A stretch of 64,000 nt of DNA from Candidatus Tepidiaquacellales bacterium OLB4/UTCHB1 (GTDB lineage Bacteria; Bacteroidota; Ignavibacteria; Tepidaquicellales; Tepidaquicellaceae). A program made the position numbers and the translations under genes. The stretch lies in contig MWSW01000007.1 in NCBI GenBank assembly GCA_002050165.1, forward strand, positions 46,038 to 110,037, read 5' to 3'. This document shows positions 28,210 through 37,747 of the stretch, piece after piece. Below the pieces are notes generated by a model. It was not told the origin of the DNA, ran no database searches, and worked only from the letters and a program-made list of their open reading frames with translations. Every line of letters starts with the position of its first letter. Position 1 is the first letter of the stretch.

Positions 28210-29256
28210 ATGAAAAAAGCTTTAATTTCAGGTATTACAGGACAAGACGGAAGTTACCTGACAGAAATACTAATTGAAAAAGGATACGAAGTACACGGGA
28301 TTTTACGACGTAGCAGTTCATTCAATACTTCCCGGATAGACCACCTATACAATGACCCGGAGATTTTGGGGAAGAAATTGTTTCTACATTATGGTGACCT
28401 TGTTGATACCAGCAACCTGAACAGGTTACTGGAGAGAACTGAGCCCGATGAGATATATAACCTGGCGGCGCAATCGCATGTAAAAGTTTCTTTTGAAATT
28501 CCTGATTATACTGCTCAGGTAGATGCATTAGGAACGCTCAGATTTCTCGATGCAATAAAAGAGACGGGCTTGGATCAAACTGTAAAATTCTATCAGGCAT
28601 CAACGAGCGAACTATTCGGAAAGGTTCAGGAAATACCCCAAACTGAGAAAACCCCTTTTTATCCCCGCAGTCCTTATGGGGTTGCGAAAGTTTACGGCTA
28701 TTGGATAGTTGTCAACTATCGTGAAGCTTACGACCTTTACGCATGCAACGGGATTTTATTTAATCACGAATCTCCGAGGCGCGGTGGAACATTTGTAACC
28801 AGAAAAATTACACAGGCAGCCGCAAAAATTAAACTCGGCTTACAGGATATATTGTATATAGGTAACCTTAACGCGAAACGCGATTGGGGATATGCGAAGG
28901 AGTATTGTGAAGGAATGTGGATGATTTTACAACAGGATAAACCGGATGATTACGTTCTTGCAACGGGTGAGACTCATACGGTTAAAGAATTCATTGAAGT
29001 TGCATTTGGAGAATTAGGGATGCAATTAAAGTGGGAAGGTAAAGGTGTGGATGAAAGGGGTATTGATTTAAAAACAGGTAAAATCCTTGTTGGCGTTGAT
29101 CCGTTATACTTCAGACCTACTGAGGTCGATTTGTTAATCGGCGATGCTTCGAAGGCAAAAGCAAAGTTTGGATGGGAACCAAAAATAAAATTTGAAGAAC
29201 TTGCCAAGATGATGGTTAACTCCGATTTTGAAAAAATTAAAAAGAGAGGTTATTAA
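28210..29256 (+). CDS. gmd: GDP-mannose 4,6-dehydratase
   Basis: A 348-residue extended short-chain dehydrogenase converting GDP-D-mannose to GDP-4-keto-6-deoxy-D-mannose. [23 protein letters not shown] is the Gmd N-terminus with the cofactor loop. STSELFGKV and [12 protein letters not shown] contain the catalytic Thr/Glu and YxxxK residues, and [16 protein letters not shown] is diagnostic for Gmd. The partner that would finish a deoxysugar (a GDP-fucose synthase or reductase) is not in the window. The second aminotransferase at 30821 could instead make a 4-amino sugar from the product. It is near-contiguous with the next gene. Confidence 0.95.
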   Translation: MKKALISGITGQDGSYLTEILIEKGYEVHGILRRSSSFNTSRIDHLYNDPEILGKKLFLHYGDLVDTSNLNRLLERTEPDEIYNLAAQSHVKVSFEIPDYTAQVDALGTLRFLDAIKETGLDQTVKFYQASTSELFGKVQEIPQTEKTPFYPRSPYGVAKVYGYWIVVNYREAYDLYACNGILFNHESPRRGGTFVTRKITQAAAKIKLGLQDILYIGNLNAKRDWGYAKEYCEGMWMILQQDKPDDYVLATGETHTVKEFIEVAFGELGMQLKWEGKGVDERGIDLKTGKILVGVDPLYFRPTEVDLLIGDASKAKAKFGWEPKIKFEELAKMMVNSDFEKIKKRGY

Positions 29257-29257
29257 T

Positions 29258-30232
29258 TTGGAAGGAATTAAGGTAGGAATATTCGGTGCCGGAAGGTGGG
29301 GTATGAACCACGTTCGGACTGCAAATAAAATTTTAGGCGGGGAAAACGTTACAGTGTGCGATCCAAGCCCCGGAATCGAATTAAAAATCAAAGAACTAAA
29401 TCCGGAAATAAATTTTACAGTTAATCCGGATGATGTTTTTAATGACAGTTTAATTAACTGCACCATCATTGCAACACCGGTAGAAACTCATTTCAATGTG
29501 GCAATCCGCGCTTTGGAGTCAGGGAAGCATGCATTAGTAGAGAAACCGATTACGTTGCACGCCCAAGAAGCAGAAAAACTTAATTCGGTTGCAACTGACA
29601 AGGGGCTTAGGTTAATGGTCGGTCATGTGCTCTTGTTTCACCCGGCAGTTATTAAAATGAAACAAATGATAAATGAAGGAGATCTCGGAGTTCTTCAGTA
29701 TATGTACAGTCATCGTTTAAACCTCGGTACAATACGAAAAGAGGAGAATATTCTGTGGAGCTTTGCACCGCACGATATTTCAGTTATTCAGTACCTTGCA
29801 GATTCCAATCCAATCAGTATTTCCGCAAAAGGAGCTGATTTTATAAGAAGTGAAATCGAAGATGTAACACTCACGACTTTTACATACCCGAATAATTTTC
29901 ATGCGCATATATTCGTTAGTTGGTTACATCCTTTTAAAGAACAACGGATGGTTATAATCGGAACAAAGGGAATGTTAGTATTTGAGGACAGTGCGGTAAA
30001 CGACAAACTGAAATTTTTTAAGAAAGGGTTCATGGAAGTTGACGGTGAACCGGAAAAATTTGATGAGGAGGCTATTGTGGTAGGATACGAAAATAAAGCT
30101 CCCCTCGAAGAAGAGCAGCGACATTTCTTTGAGTGCGTCCTTAACGGAAATGAGGCCCGGACAAACGGGGTTCATGCGTTGGAAGTCCTAAAAATTCTTG
30201 AAGAAGCCCAGCATTGTTTAAAACAAAAATAA
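29258..30232 (+). CDS. wbpB: Gfo/Idh/MocA-family oxidoreductase (WbpB-like)
   Basis: A ~324-residue NAD-dependent sugar dehydrogenase. KVGIFGAGRWGMNHVRT carries the dinucleotide loop, and HALVEKPITLHAQEAEKL contains the catalytic EKP lysine motif. WbpB oxidises C3 of UDP-GlcNAcA to the ketone for the aminotransferase. The TTG at 29258 is chosen because a purine-rich AGAGAGG lies just upstream; another TTG at 29228 would add ten basic residues and overlap gmd. Family members act on many sugars, so the substrate rests on the wbpA/E/D context. Confidence 0.86.
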   Translation: MEGIKVGIFGAGRWGMNHVRTANKILGGENVTVCDPSPGIELKIKELNPEINFTVNPDDVFNDSLINCTIIATPVETHFNVAIRALESGKHALVEKPITLHAQEAEKLNSVATDKGLRLMVGHVLLFHPAVIKMKQMINEGDLGVLQYMYSHRLNLGTIRKEENILWSFAPHDISVIQYLADSNPISISAKGADFIRSEIEDVTLTTFTYPNNFHAHIFVSWLHPFKEQRMVIIGTKGMLVFEDSAVNDKLKFFKKGFMEVDGEPEKFDEEAIVVGYENKAPLEEEQRHFFECVLNGNEARTNGVHALEVLKILEEAQHCLKQK

Positions 30233-30239
30233 TTTAAAA

Positions 30240-30821
30240 ATGGAAAATAAATTTTACGTAAATAATTACGCTGTTGTTGATGAAAATGTTGAGATTGGCG
30301 ATGGTACTAAGATATGGCATTTTAGTCATGTTCAATCCGGATCAAAAATCGGTATGAAGTGTGTGTTGGGTCAGAATGTAAACGTTGGCAACAATGTAAC
30401 TATCGGGAATTTTTGTAAGATTCAGAACAATGTTTCAATATACGAAGGTGTAACATTGGAAGATTACGTTTTCTGCGGGCCATCTATGGTATTTACAAAC
30501 ATATTGGATCCCAGGTGCAAATATCCACAGGTGGGGGGAGATTTTTATTTAAATACTCTCGTAAAAGAAGGTGCCTCGTTGGGGGCTAATTGCACCATAG
30601 TTTGCGGAAACACAATTGGTAAAGCAGCATTGGTTGGCGCAGGTGCTGTTGTTACAAAAGACGTTCCCGATTTTGCGCTTGTGGTCGGTAACCCGGGCAG
30701 GATAATCGGATGGGTCAGTGAAGCAGGTAAAAGACTTTCGTTTGATGAAAACGGAATTGCTTATTGTGAAAAATCCGATAAAAAATATAAGTTGCACAAC
30801 AATCTTGTTAGCGAAGCCTGA
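30240..30821 (+). CDS. wbpD: Left-handed beta-helix N-acetyltransferase (WbpD-like)
   Basis: A 193-residue hexapeptide-repeat acyltransferase. Imperfect hexapeptides such as VEIGDGTKIWHFSHV, GQNVNVGNNVTIGNF and LVGAGAVVTKDVP build the left-handed helix. VFTNILDPRCKYP and GNPGRIIGWVSEAGKRL are typical of WbpD. It acetylates the 3-amino group of UDP-GlcNAc3NA with acetyl-CoA, giving UDP-2,3-diacetamido-2,3-dideoxy-glucuronate. It lies 7 bases after the wbpB-like gene, and its stop overlaps the next ATG by one base. Confidence 0.9.
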   Translation: MENKFYVNNYAVVDENVEIGDGTKIWHFSHVQSGSKIGMKCVLGQNVNVGNNVTIGNFCKIQNNVSIYEGVTLEDYVFCGPSMVFTNILDPRCKYPQVGGDFYLNTLVKEGASLGANCTIVCGNTIGKAALVGAGAVVTKDVPDFALVVGNPGRIIGWVSEAGKRLSFDENGIAYCEKSDKKYKLHNNLVSEA

Positions 30822-31987
30822 TGAAAATCCCAATCTCAAAACCATTCTTTGATGAAAAGGATCTTGAGATTATAAACGAACCGTTAATCTCCGGTTGGGT
30901 TACGCAGGGAGTTTTCGTGCAACAGTTTGAAGATACCTTCCGAAAATTCATATCTGCTAATTATGCAGTTGCGGTTTCTTCCGGGACAACTGCGCTGCAT
31001 ACCGCGCTTGCAGCTTTAAAGATCAGTAAAGGGGATGAAGTTATTCTACCCGCATTCAGTTGGGTGGCAACTGCAAATGCAGTAGAATATTGTGGCGCGA
31101 AACCGGTCTTTTGCGATATTGAACCGGACACTTTTAATATTGATCCACAAGAGATAGAGAAGCATATTACGCCAGAAACAAAGGCAATTATTCCCGTACA
31201 CCTTTTTGGTTTACCCGTTGCGATGGATATTATACTTGAGATAGCACGGCGTTACAAGTTAAAAGTTGTGGAAGATTCCGCGTGCGGATTCGGATCATAT
31301 TATAAAAATAATCATGTCGGAATTTTTGGTGACGCAGGGTGTTTTAGCTTCCATCCGCGTAAAGCTGTAACCACCGGCGAAGGCGGCATGGTTGTTACTT
31401 CAGATGAAGAGCTTGATAAAAAGTTCAGGGAACTTAGAAACCATGGTGCGTCACAAGTTCCGGACGGTCAGTCATTGTTATCTGAATACAATGTACTTGG
31501 ATTTAATTACAGGATGACGGATATTCAGGGAGCACTGGGAGTTTCTCAAATGGAAAAGGCATCGGAAATCCTGACAAAGCGTATTTTGGCGGCGGAATAT
31601 TACGATAAACTTTTAAAGAATTTTAATAAGTTAAGAAAACCTGTAAGAGGTGAGAATTGTGTCCACAGTTATCAGTCGTATGTCTGCATGTTAAAATCTG
31701 AAAACACTTCCAATATCAACGTTGACGAACTTAACCGAAAAAGAAATCTCCTCATGCAAATGCTCAGCGAACGGGGAATATCAACAAGACAAGGAACTCA
31801 TGCTATTACGAACCTCGGATACTATGTTAACAAATACAGAATCAATCCTGGAGATTTTCCCAATGCATATGCCTCCGATAAGTTGTCAATTGCACTACCT
31901 CTGTTTGCTCAGATAACCCGTGAGGAACAGGATTTTGTAGTAGATAATCTAAAGGAGCTCTTTAAAAAATCCGAACTCATGTTTTAA
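30821..31987 (+). CDS. Second DegT/DnrJ/EryC1-family sugar aminotransferase
   Basis: A 388-residue PLP enzyme with K181 in CFSFHPRKAVTTGEGGM, an active-site form different from the FFPSKNLG of the gene at 26915, so it belongs to another branch and probably acts on another sugar. IPISKPFFDEKDLEII and SSGTTALHTALAAL are family features, and GFNYRMTDIQGALG is the usual substrate-binding stretch. A reasonable but unproven guess is amination of the 4-keto sugar made by Gmd (perosamine-type). Another is a second step on the UDP-diacetamido uronate. It ends the tight wbp block; a 443-base region without a clear gene follows. Confidence 0.85.
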   Translation: MKIPISKPFFDEKDLEIINEPLISGWVTQGVFVQQFEDTFRKFISANYAVAVSSGTTALHTALAALKISKGDEVILPAFSWVATANAVEYCGAKPVFCDIEPDTFNIDPQEIEKHITPETKAIIPVHLFGLPVAMDIILEIARRYKLKVVEDSACGFGSYYKNNHVGIFGDAGCFSFHPRKAVTTGEGGMVVTSDEELDKKFRELRNHGASQVPDGQSLLSEYNVLGFNYRMTDIQGALGVSQMEKASEILTKRILAAEYYDKLLKNFNKLRKPVRGENCVHSYQSYVCMLKSENTSNINVDELNRKRNLLMQMLSERGISTRQGTHAITNLGYYVNKYRINPGDFPNAYASDKLSIALPLFAQITREEQDFVVDNLKELFKKSELMF

Positions 31988-32430
31988 TACCATACAAACT
32001 TGTTATTGTACACCGGTAATGCATTAATTATTTTCCATTATGACTTCATCAATGTTTCACATTTCTTCTCACGTTATCCGGCTTTTATAAGAGCTTTTCA
32101 AATTGCGACCAATCAGATATATTAGTTAAATCTTGTACGATTATTTTAAATCTACAGCAGAATCAGATTTCATTTACGGACTTTTATATTTTACTTTACG
32201 ACAAATTCTTTCTTTGATAGTTCATTTATATTGTTTAGTGAACATAAATAACTTATAATAGCATTGGGAACCGGCACAATAGTGAACTTTATATTCAGTT
32301 TCTATCTTATTTCAAAATCTTCATTTTACAAAGCAGATAATTCTGTTCACCTGATGAACAAATAATTCTTTCGTTCACATTGTTTTTTGTTATAAAATAA
32401 GTGTATTAAAAATTTTCCTGAAGACGAAGA
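31988..32430. other. 443-base gap inside the polysaccharide operon, possible gene remnant
   Basis: No intact gene is visible. Two short stretches look protein-like: around 32038-32127 a frame reads VSHFFSRYPAFIRAFQIATN, and around 32252-32363 another reads ALGTGTIVNFIFSFYLIS, a hydrophobic helix-like piece. Both end in stops and lie in different places of the frame set. They could be relics of a membrane protein such as a flippase, or chance. It is the only large gap in an otherwise tightly packed operon. No hairpin terminator was noticed. Confidence 0.3.
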
Positions 32431-33531
32431 ATGAAATTTGATTACCTTATAGTGGGAGCAGGCTTTGCCGGAGCAGTAATGGCGGAGAGATTAGCTTCCG
32501 TTCTCAACAAAAAAGTACTCGTTATAGATAAGCGAAATCATATAGCGGGAAACGCTTTCGATGAACGCAATGAGTATGATATCATGATTCATAAATACGG
32601 TCCGCATTTATTCCACACGAACAGTGAAATGGTTTTCAGCTATCTTTCCATGTTTACTGACTGGTACAAATATGAACACAGGGTGCTCGCATTTTCCGAT
32701 GGTGAATTATATCAAATTCCGATTAACAAAAATACGTTAAACAAAGTTTTTAATTTGTCGCTTGCTACCGACCGTGAGGTTTCCGATTTTCTTGATGCTA
32801 TACGGGAAAAGAGATATCCGATATTGAACTCGGAGGATGTAATTGTCAATCAGGTTGGCAGTACTCTATTTGAAAAATTTTTTAAAAGTTACACATTAAA
32901 ACAATGGCAACGTGAACCCAAAGAGCTTTCCGCTTCGGTTTGCGGAAGGATCCCTGTTAGAACAAACGAGGATGATCGGTATTTTACAGACAGGTTTCAG
33001 TACATGCCCTCTGATGGCTACACAAAAATGTTTGAGCGAATTTTATCACACGAAAATATTACGGTTGAACTCAATAAAGATTTCTTCGAACTTGAAAGTG
33101 ACCTGAAGTTTGACAATTTAATTTATACCGGGCCGATTGACAAGTTTTACGGGTACAGGTTCGGCAAATTGCCTTATAGGTCGCTAAGGTTTGAATATAA
33201 ATCGTATGAGAAAGAATTTTATCAACCGGTTTCACAAGTTAATTATGTAGATCCGGATGTTGATTTTACCCGTGTCGTCGAGTATAAACATATTACAAAC
33301 CCAAAATCTAAATATACTACCATTGCCTGCGAATTTTCGCAGTCGGACGGTGAACCTTTTTATCCCGTGCCTTCAGACGATACCCGGCATTTGTATATGA
33401 AGTACAGAGACATTGCACTAAAAGAAAGAAGGGTAAAATTTTGCGGAAGACTTGCCGAATATCAGTACTTCAATATGGATCAGGTTGTTGCAAATACACT
33501 GAAAGTATTCAAACAAATTGCAAATGAATAA
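32431..33531 (+). CDS. glf: UDP-galactopyranose mutase
   Basis: A 366-residue flavoenzyme that converts UDP-galactopyranose to UDP-galactofuranose for surface glycans. The FAD loop YLIVGAGFAGAVMAERLA, the IDKRNHIAGNAFDE segment, YGPHLFHTNS, and the long KQWQREPKELSASVCGRIPVR stretch identify Glf. It works with reduced flavin in the cytosol. Its presence implies galactofuranose in the polysaccharide. The following glycosyltransferase overlaps it by 8 bases and could be the galactofuranosyl- or a deoxysugar transferase. Confidence 0.97.
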   Translation: MKFDYLIVGAGFAGAVMAERLASVLNKKVLVIDKRNHIAGNAFDERNEYDIMIHKYGPHLFHTNSEMVFSYLSMFTDWYKYEHRVLAFSDGELYQIPINKNTLNKVFNLSLATDREVSDFLDAIREKRYPILNSEDVIVNQVGSTLFEKFFKSYTLKQWQREPKELSASVCGRIPVRTNEDDRYFTDRFQYMPSDGYTKMFERILSHENITVELNKDFFELESDLKFDNLIYTGPIDKFYGYRFGKLPYRSLRFEYKSYEKEFYQPVSQVNYVDPDVDFTRVVEYKHITNPKSKYTTIACEFSQSDGEPFYPVPSDDTRHLYMKYRDIALKERRVKFCGRLAEYQYFNMDQVVANTLKVFKQIANE

Positions 33532-34432
33532 TCCACTCGTTTCGTTCAATATATTGACATATAACCGGAAAAATGAACTTGCGAAGACACTTGGCAAAAT
33601 CAAAGAGCAGAATTATAAAAACTATGAAATTATCGTGGTTGACAACAATTCCTCCGATGGAACCGAAGAGATGATTAAATCTAATTACAAAGATATCCGT
33701 TACATCAGAATGAATACGAACGTCGGGGTATCGGCGTGGAACGAGGGATTCAAAGTTGCAAAAGGAGAATTTGTATTTGTACTTGATGATGATAGTTATC
33801 CACTTAAAACCTCGATACACGAAGGATTGAATTATATGTCCAATCATCCAAAGTGCGGTGTTTTGGGTTACAACGTTTTTAATAAATTAAAACAAAAATC
33901 GCAGACAGAAGCATTTCCTCCTAAAGCATGGTTATTTGTTGGATGCGGTGCAATGATTCGAAGGGAAGTTATCGAGAATGTAGGATATTTCGATACGAAC
34001 TACTTTATTTACTTGCATGAAATGGACTACGCAATCAGAGTTTATGATGCAGGGTTCACGGTAGATTATGCAAAAGAGTTGTCGTTGATTCACGATCAGA
34101 GTTTATTATCACGTGGGAAGAATACACGTGACCCGGATACGAGCCACTACATTTTTTATTACACTTATCTTTCTTTTATTACATTTCTCGTTCTGAGATT
34201 TGATAAAAAATATGCGTTAATATACGGTATTAAATATTCACTTAACCGGTTTATAATTTGTTTCAGATATTATTATTTTTTTCATTTCTTCAAAGCGCTT
34301 GCAGTTAATTTTTTCGCTATTCCACGATTGTTGAAACAAAGGAAACCGGTGAGTCGCGAAGTTCAGAAATTTTACAATAACGGAAGTACGTATCTAATTG
34401 ACAGAATGTTCTTCCCAAACTTCAGAAAGTAA
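33524..34432 (+). CDS. Family 2 glycosyltransferase
   Basis: About 302 residues with a GT-A fold. PLVSFNILTYNRKNELAKTL starts the nucleotide-binding domain, EIIVVDNNSSDGTEEMI follows, and the metal-binding DDD lies in FVFVLDDDSYP. The acceptor part has GCGAMIRREVIENVGYF and FFIYLHEMDYAIRV-like residues (YFIYLHEMDYAIRV), as in rhamnosyl- and galactofuranosyltransferase-type GT2 enzymes. The ATG at 33524 is preferred to a TTG two codons earlier. C-terminal aromatic, basic segments suggest membrane association. It ends within one base of the next gene. Donor sugar is unknown. Confidence 0.9.
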   Translation: MNNPLVSFNILTYNRKNELAKTLGKIKEQNYKNYEIIVVDNNSSDGTEEMIKSNYKDIRYIRMNTNVGVSAWNEGFKVAKGEFVFVLDDDSYPLKTSIHEGLNYMSNHPKCGVLGYNVFNKLKQKSQTEAFPPKAWLFVGCGAMIRREVIENVGYFDTNYFIYLHEMDYAIRVYDAGFTVDYAKELSLIHDQSLLSRGKNTRDPDTSHYIFYYTYLSFITFLVLRFDKKYALIYGIKYSLNRFIICFRYYYFFHFFKALAVNFFAIPRLLKQRKPVSREVQKFYNNGSTYLIDRMFFPNFRK

Positions 34433-35538
34433 TGACTTCCGGCGAAAAATATTCAGCTACAATTTATTTAAATAATCTACTTGCTTTTTTTGTGTACCGT
34501 TTTTTGAGACTTTTTTTCAGAAAGCAATCCACATTCAGCAAGAATATGGTTTTCATTAACACCGGTCAAATCGGCGATATAACAATTTCATCACTGTTAC
34601 TTGAGAATAATCTGCCATCCACTTACAACTATCACTTCATAATTTTAAAGAGATTCCGTCAGGTGTTTAATGATTACAGCGGTAAAACGCAAATTATTGA
34701 ACTCGATGAAAAGAAATATAAATTCAATCCACTTTACAGAACATCATTTATCAAAACAATCCGGAACCTAAAACCAGCAAAATGTTACAATCTTACTTCT
34801 GCGCGTGGGATAAGCAACGATGAACTTGCACTGCTTTCGGGCGCCGAAGAGACAATTTGTTTCTCAAACAGTTGGAAAAACCTGAAGAAGTTGTTTTCGA
34901 AAAAAATGGATAGTTATTACGAGAGAGTTTTATATCCCGATGAGCAAAACGAATATAAACGACATATAAATTTACTAAACCGTGAGTTCGGTATCCCGGA
35001 GAAAGAGATTATTGTGAAAAACAGATTTATGTTTAAATCCGCACTGCACGACCAAATGAATTATATTACTCTTGCACCTTTCTCGTCGGAACCGTTGCGA
35101 TGTTGGCCATTGGAAAAGTTTGCAAATATTTGTGAAATGCTAAAAGGTAAATGTGAGGTTTTAATACTTGGTTCAAATGAGCAGTACGAAATTTGCGGTC
35201 AGATATTCTCGGGTATGGAACATGTAAAGAACCTTTGTGGAAAAAACAATATTCCCGAGGCAGCGACACTTATCTCAAAAGCATTATTGCACCTCGGTAA
35301 TGATTCAGGTTTAACCCACGTTGCATTGAAAATGGGTACACCGGTAGCTGCGATCATTGGTGGCTATTACTTCGGTAAATTTTTCCCTTTCGAAAATAAA
35401 GAGATAAAAGCAAAATATTTTTTTAAAGAAATGGAGTGTTTCGGATGCGAATGGAACTGCATTTATGACCGTGCCTATTGTGTAACCGATGTTGGCGTTG
35501 ATGAAGTATTCAGATACATTGAAGCATATTTGAGCTGA
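34432..35538 (+). CDS. Family 9 (heptosyltransferase-like) glycosyltransferase, copy 1
   Basis: A 368-residue GT-B enzyme of the heptosyltransferase family: VFINTGQIGDITISSLLLE at the N-terminus, YITLAPFSSEPLRCWPLEKF at the start of the second domain, and HLGNDSGLTHVALKMGTPV, the GNDSG donor-binding motif. A C-terminal cysteine cluster C336/C339/C343/C350 (CFGCEWNCIYDRAYC) is shared with its neighbour and could bind a metal. The paralogue at 35541 aligns over nearly its full length, so the pair arose by tandem duplication. It probably adds a core or main-chain sugar to the polysaccharide. Confidence 0.88.
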   Translation: MTSGEKYSATIYLNNLLAFFVYRFLRLFFRKQSTFSKNMVFINTGQIGDITISSLLLENNLPSTYNYHFIILKRFRQVFNDYSGKTQIIELDEKKYKFNPLYRTSFIKTIRNLKPAKCYNLTSARGISNDELALLSGAEETICFSNSWKNLKKLFSKKMDSYYERVLYPDEQNEYKRHINLLNREFGIPEKEIIVKNRFMFKSALHDQMNYITLAPFSSEPLRCWPLEKFANICEMLKGKCEVLILGSNEQYEICGQIFSGMEHVKNLCGKNNIPEAATLISKALLHLGNDSGLTHVALKMGTPVAAIIGGYYFGKFFPFENKEIKAKYFFKEMECFGCEWNCIYDRAYCVTDVGVDEVFRYIEAYLS

Positions 35539-35540
35539 CG

Positions 35541-36683
35541 ATGAAACTTAAATCGGAAAAATCTGTAATCCGCATTTATTTCAATAACTTCATTGCTTAT
35601 TTTATTTTTAACTTATTCAAACTCATCTTCGGGAAGAAAACAACCGAACCAAAGAACAATATACTTTTTATAAATTCCGGACAGATTGGCGATTTGGTAG
35701 TATCATCGTTATTGTTTGAAAATGAAGATAAGTTACCAGGTAATTTAAACTTTTATTTTGCTTTTAAAAATAAATTCACAGGTCTGTTCACCGATTACAA
35801 GGGTAGAATAAATTTATTACCGTACAGTTATTATAAGTATAAATACAATCCGATATATAAATATTCGTTATTAAAAAAGTTTCATTCATTAAATGCAGTT
35901 GCCTGTTACAATCTTTCCGCTGCGCGTGGGATACAAAACGATGAAATGGCATTGCTCTCGGGAGCAAAGGGTATATTCTGTACTGATAACAGCTGGAAAT
36001 ATTTGAAGAAATTGTTTGGTAAAAAAATGGATTTACAATACGATGAAGTAATGTTTACAAATGTTCAAAACGAGTACACAAAGCACATAAGGTTAATAAC
36101 GAAAAGATTTCATGTAAAACTTGACGATCTGGAGTTTAAAAACAGGTTTACATTTAAAAGAAATCCTGAATTAATTTCTACGCTTCCAAAAGGTTATCTT
36201 ACTATGGCTCCGTTTTCATCAATACGAGAGAAGTCGTGGCCATTATACAAGTTCAAGGAATTAACCGAAAAACTAAACGACAGAAAATTTGTTATCCTCG
36301 GAACAACTGCACAAGGGAAAATAATTTCAAAAGAGTTTGGAAATGCGGGCAATGTTTTAAATTGTTGCGGAGATTTTAAACTAAACGAAGTTGCGTCAAT
36401 CATATATGATTCTTCTTTTCACATCGGCAATGATTCCGGTCTAACCCATATTGCGCTTAAACTCGGAGTTCCTTTCGCATCAGTGATCGGCGGTTATAAT
36501 TTTAATAAATTCTTTCCTTTTGTGTACGATGGAATGATTGGCAGATATTTTTTCGTTCCGCTTAAATGTTTCGGGTGTGAATGGAATTGCATTTATGACC
36601 GTGCAAAATGCCTCACTGATGTTCCGGTTGAGGATGTTTATATTTATGTATCGCGAATGTTAAAGGAGCTTGAAGGCAAATGA
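35541..36683 (+). CDS. Family 9 (heptosyltransferase-like) glycosyltransferase, copy 2
   Basis: A 380-residue paralogue of the preceding gene, starting 2 bases after it. Shared features are LFINSGQIGDLVVSSLL, CYNLSAARGIQNDEMALLSGA, MAPFSSIREKSWPLYKF, HIGNDSGLTHIALKLGVPF and CFGCEWNCIYDRAKC (from C343). The two copies differ throughout, so duplication is old and the donors or acceptors may have diverged. It overlaps the next glycosyltransferase gene by 4 bases. Confidence 0.88.
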   Translation: MKLKSEKSVIRIYFNNFIAYFIFNLFKLIFGKKTTEPKNNILFINSGQIGDLVVSSLLFENEDKLPGNLNFYFAFKNKFTGLFTDYKGRINLLPYSYYKYKYNPIYKYSLLKKFHSLNAVACYNLSAARGIQNDEMALLSGAKGIFCTDNSWKYLKKLFGKKMDLQYDEVMFTNVQNEYTKHIRLITKRFHVKLDDLEFKNRFTFKRNPELISTLPKGYLTMAPFSSIREKSWPLYKFKELTEKLNDRKFVILGTTAQGKIISKEFGNAGNVLNCCGDFKLNEVASIIYDSSFHIGNDSGLTHIALKLGVPFASVIGGYNFNKFFPFVYDGMIGRYFFVPLKCFGCEWNCIYDRAKCLTDVPVEDVYIYVSRMLKELEGK

Positions 36684-37747
36684 AAGTATTAATGATTTCA
36701 CCAAATTTCAACAAAGTATGCGGACGCTCCAGAATGGTTTATAACTTAATCAGTGGATTGAAAGAGAAGAATATTCATTGTGAATTGATTACAAACGGTG
36801 GTGATAATATTGCGAAGCTTAAAAGTCTCAATGTTAAGGTTCATTTTGAAGATGTTAATCCTGAAAAGAAAAATATATCGGGATTTTTAAAAGCGAGAAG
36901 TAAATTAATTGGTTTGACACAAAGCGGTGAGTTTGAAATTGTTCACGTTCATCATCGCTTTCATGATTTACTCTTGTCATCGGTTACTTTTCAGAATTAC
37001 AGGAGCGTTCACACTGTGCACAGTTACCTTTCCGGTAAACGTTCGTTTGGTTTTAACGCGGATTTAATTGTTCCTGTGAGTTTCTTTATACGGGATCATT
37101 TAATCAAAGATCATCGCGTGAATACCAAAAAGTTAACTACCATTCATAATTTTATAAATCCGGGTGATTACAACTTCGATATGAAACTGGAAAAATTACC
37201 AGGTCACTTTGTTATCCTGACAATAGGAAGATTTCATCCGGAGAAGGATTTATTTACCCAGTTGAAAGCAATGAAATACCTGAATAATCCCAATGTGAAA
37301 TTGTTGATATGTGGTGAAGGTGAGGAAGGGAAGCTCTATTCAGACTTCATTAAAGAAAATAAACTTAATGTAGAATTAATTTCTAAAACAGATAACATTT
37401 CATCATTAATTTCAATGTCGGATATTTGTATGATGAGTTCGGTTAATGAACCGTTTGGATTGTTTGTGTTAGAATCGGGATTATATAGAAAACCTTTTAT
37501 AGGAGCGAATTCGGGAGGCATAAAGGAATTAATTGATAATCAAATCACGGGATTTCTTTTCCCTGCCCGCGATCCCGAAAAACTTGCAATGCTTATCCGT
37601 GAAACAATAAATAATTTTGATGCTGCTTTGAAGTGCGGGGAAAATCTCTATCGAAAGGTGATTGAAAACTTTACACCGGAAAGGGGGATAGAGGAATACA
37701 TTAATTGTTACAATAAATTGCTTAATGATCAAACTATACGCAAATAA
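36680..37747 (+). CDS. Family 4 glycosyltransferase
   Basis: A 355-residue GT-B glycosyltransferase. The acceptor domain begins VLMISPNFNKVCGRSRMVYN, with EIVHVHHRFHDLLLSS in the middle. The donor domain has VILTIGRFHPEKDLFTQLKA, KLLICGEGEEGKLY, and the GT4 signature EPFGLFVLESGLYRKPFIGANSGGIKE split over residues ~252-278. It should act on the cytoplasmic face of the membrane. It overlaps the GT9 gene by 4 bases and the methyltransferase gene by 23 bases. Confidence 0.92.
   Translation: MKVLMISPNFNKVCGRSRMVYNLISGLKEKNIHCELITNGGDNIAKLKSLNVKVHFEDVNPEKKNISGFLKARSKLIGLTQSGEFEIVHVHHRFHDLLLSSVTFQNYRSVHTVHSYLSGKRSFGFNADLIVPVSFFIRDHLIKDHRVNTKKLTTIHNFINPGDYNFDMKLEKLPGHFVILTIGRFHPEKDLFTQLKAMKYLNNPNVKLLICGEGEEGKLYSDFIKENKLNVELISKTDNISSLISMSDICMMSSVNEPFGLFVLESGLYRKPFIGANSGGIKELIDNQITGFLFPARDPEKLAMLIRETINNFDAALKCGENLYRKVIENFTPERGIEEYINCYNKLLNDQTIRK

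Noticed and set aside
25599..31987. Assignment of wbpA-like, aminotransferase and oxidoreductase genes to UDP-ManNAcA (WecB/C) synthesis.
   Set aside because: No UDP-GlcNAc 2-epimerase is present, and the wbpB/D/E-like trio points to a 2,3-diacetamido-uronate.
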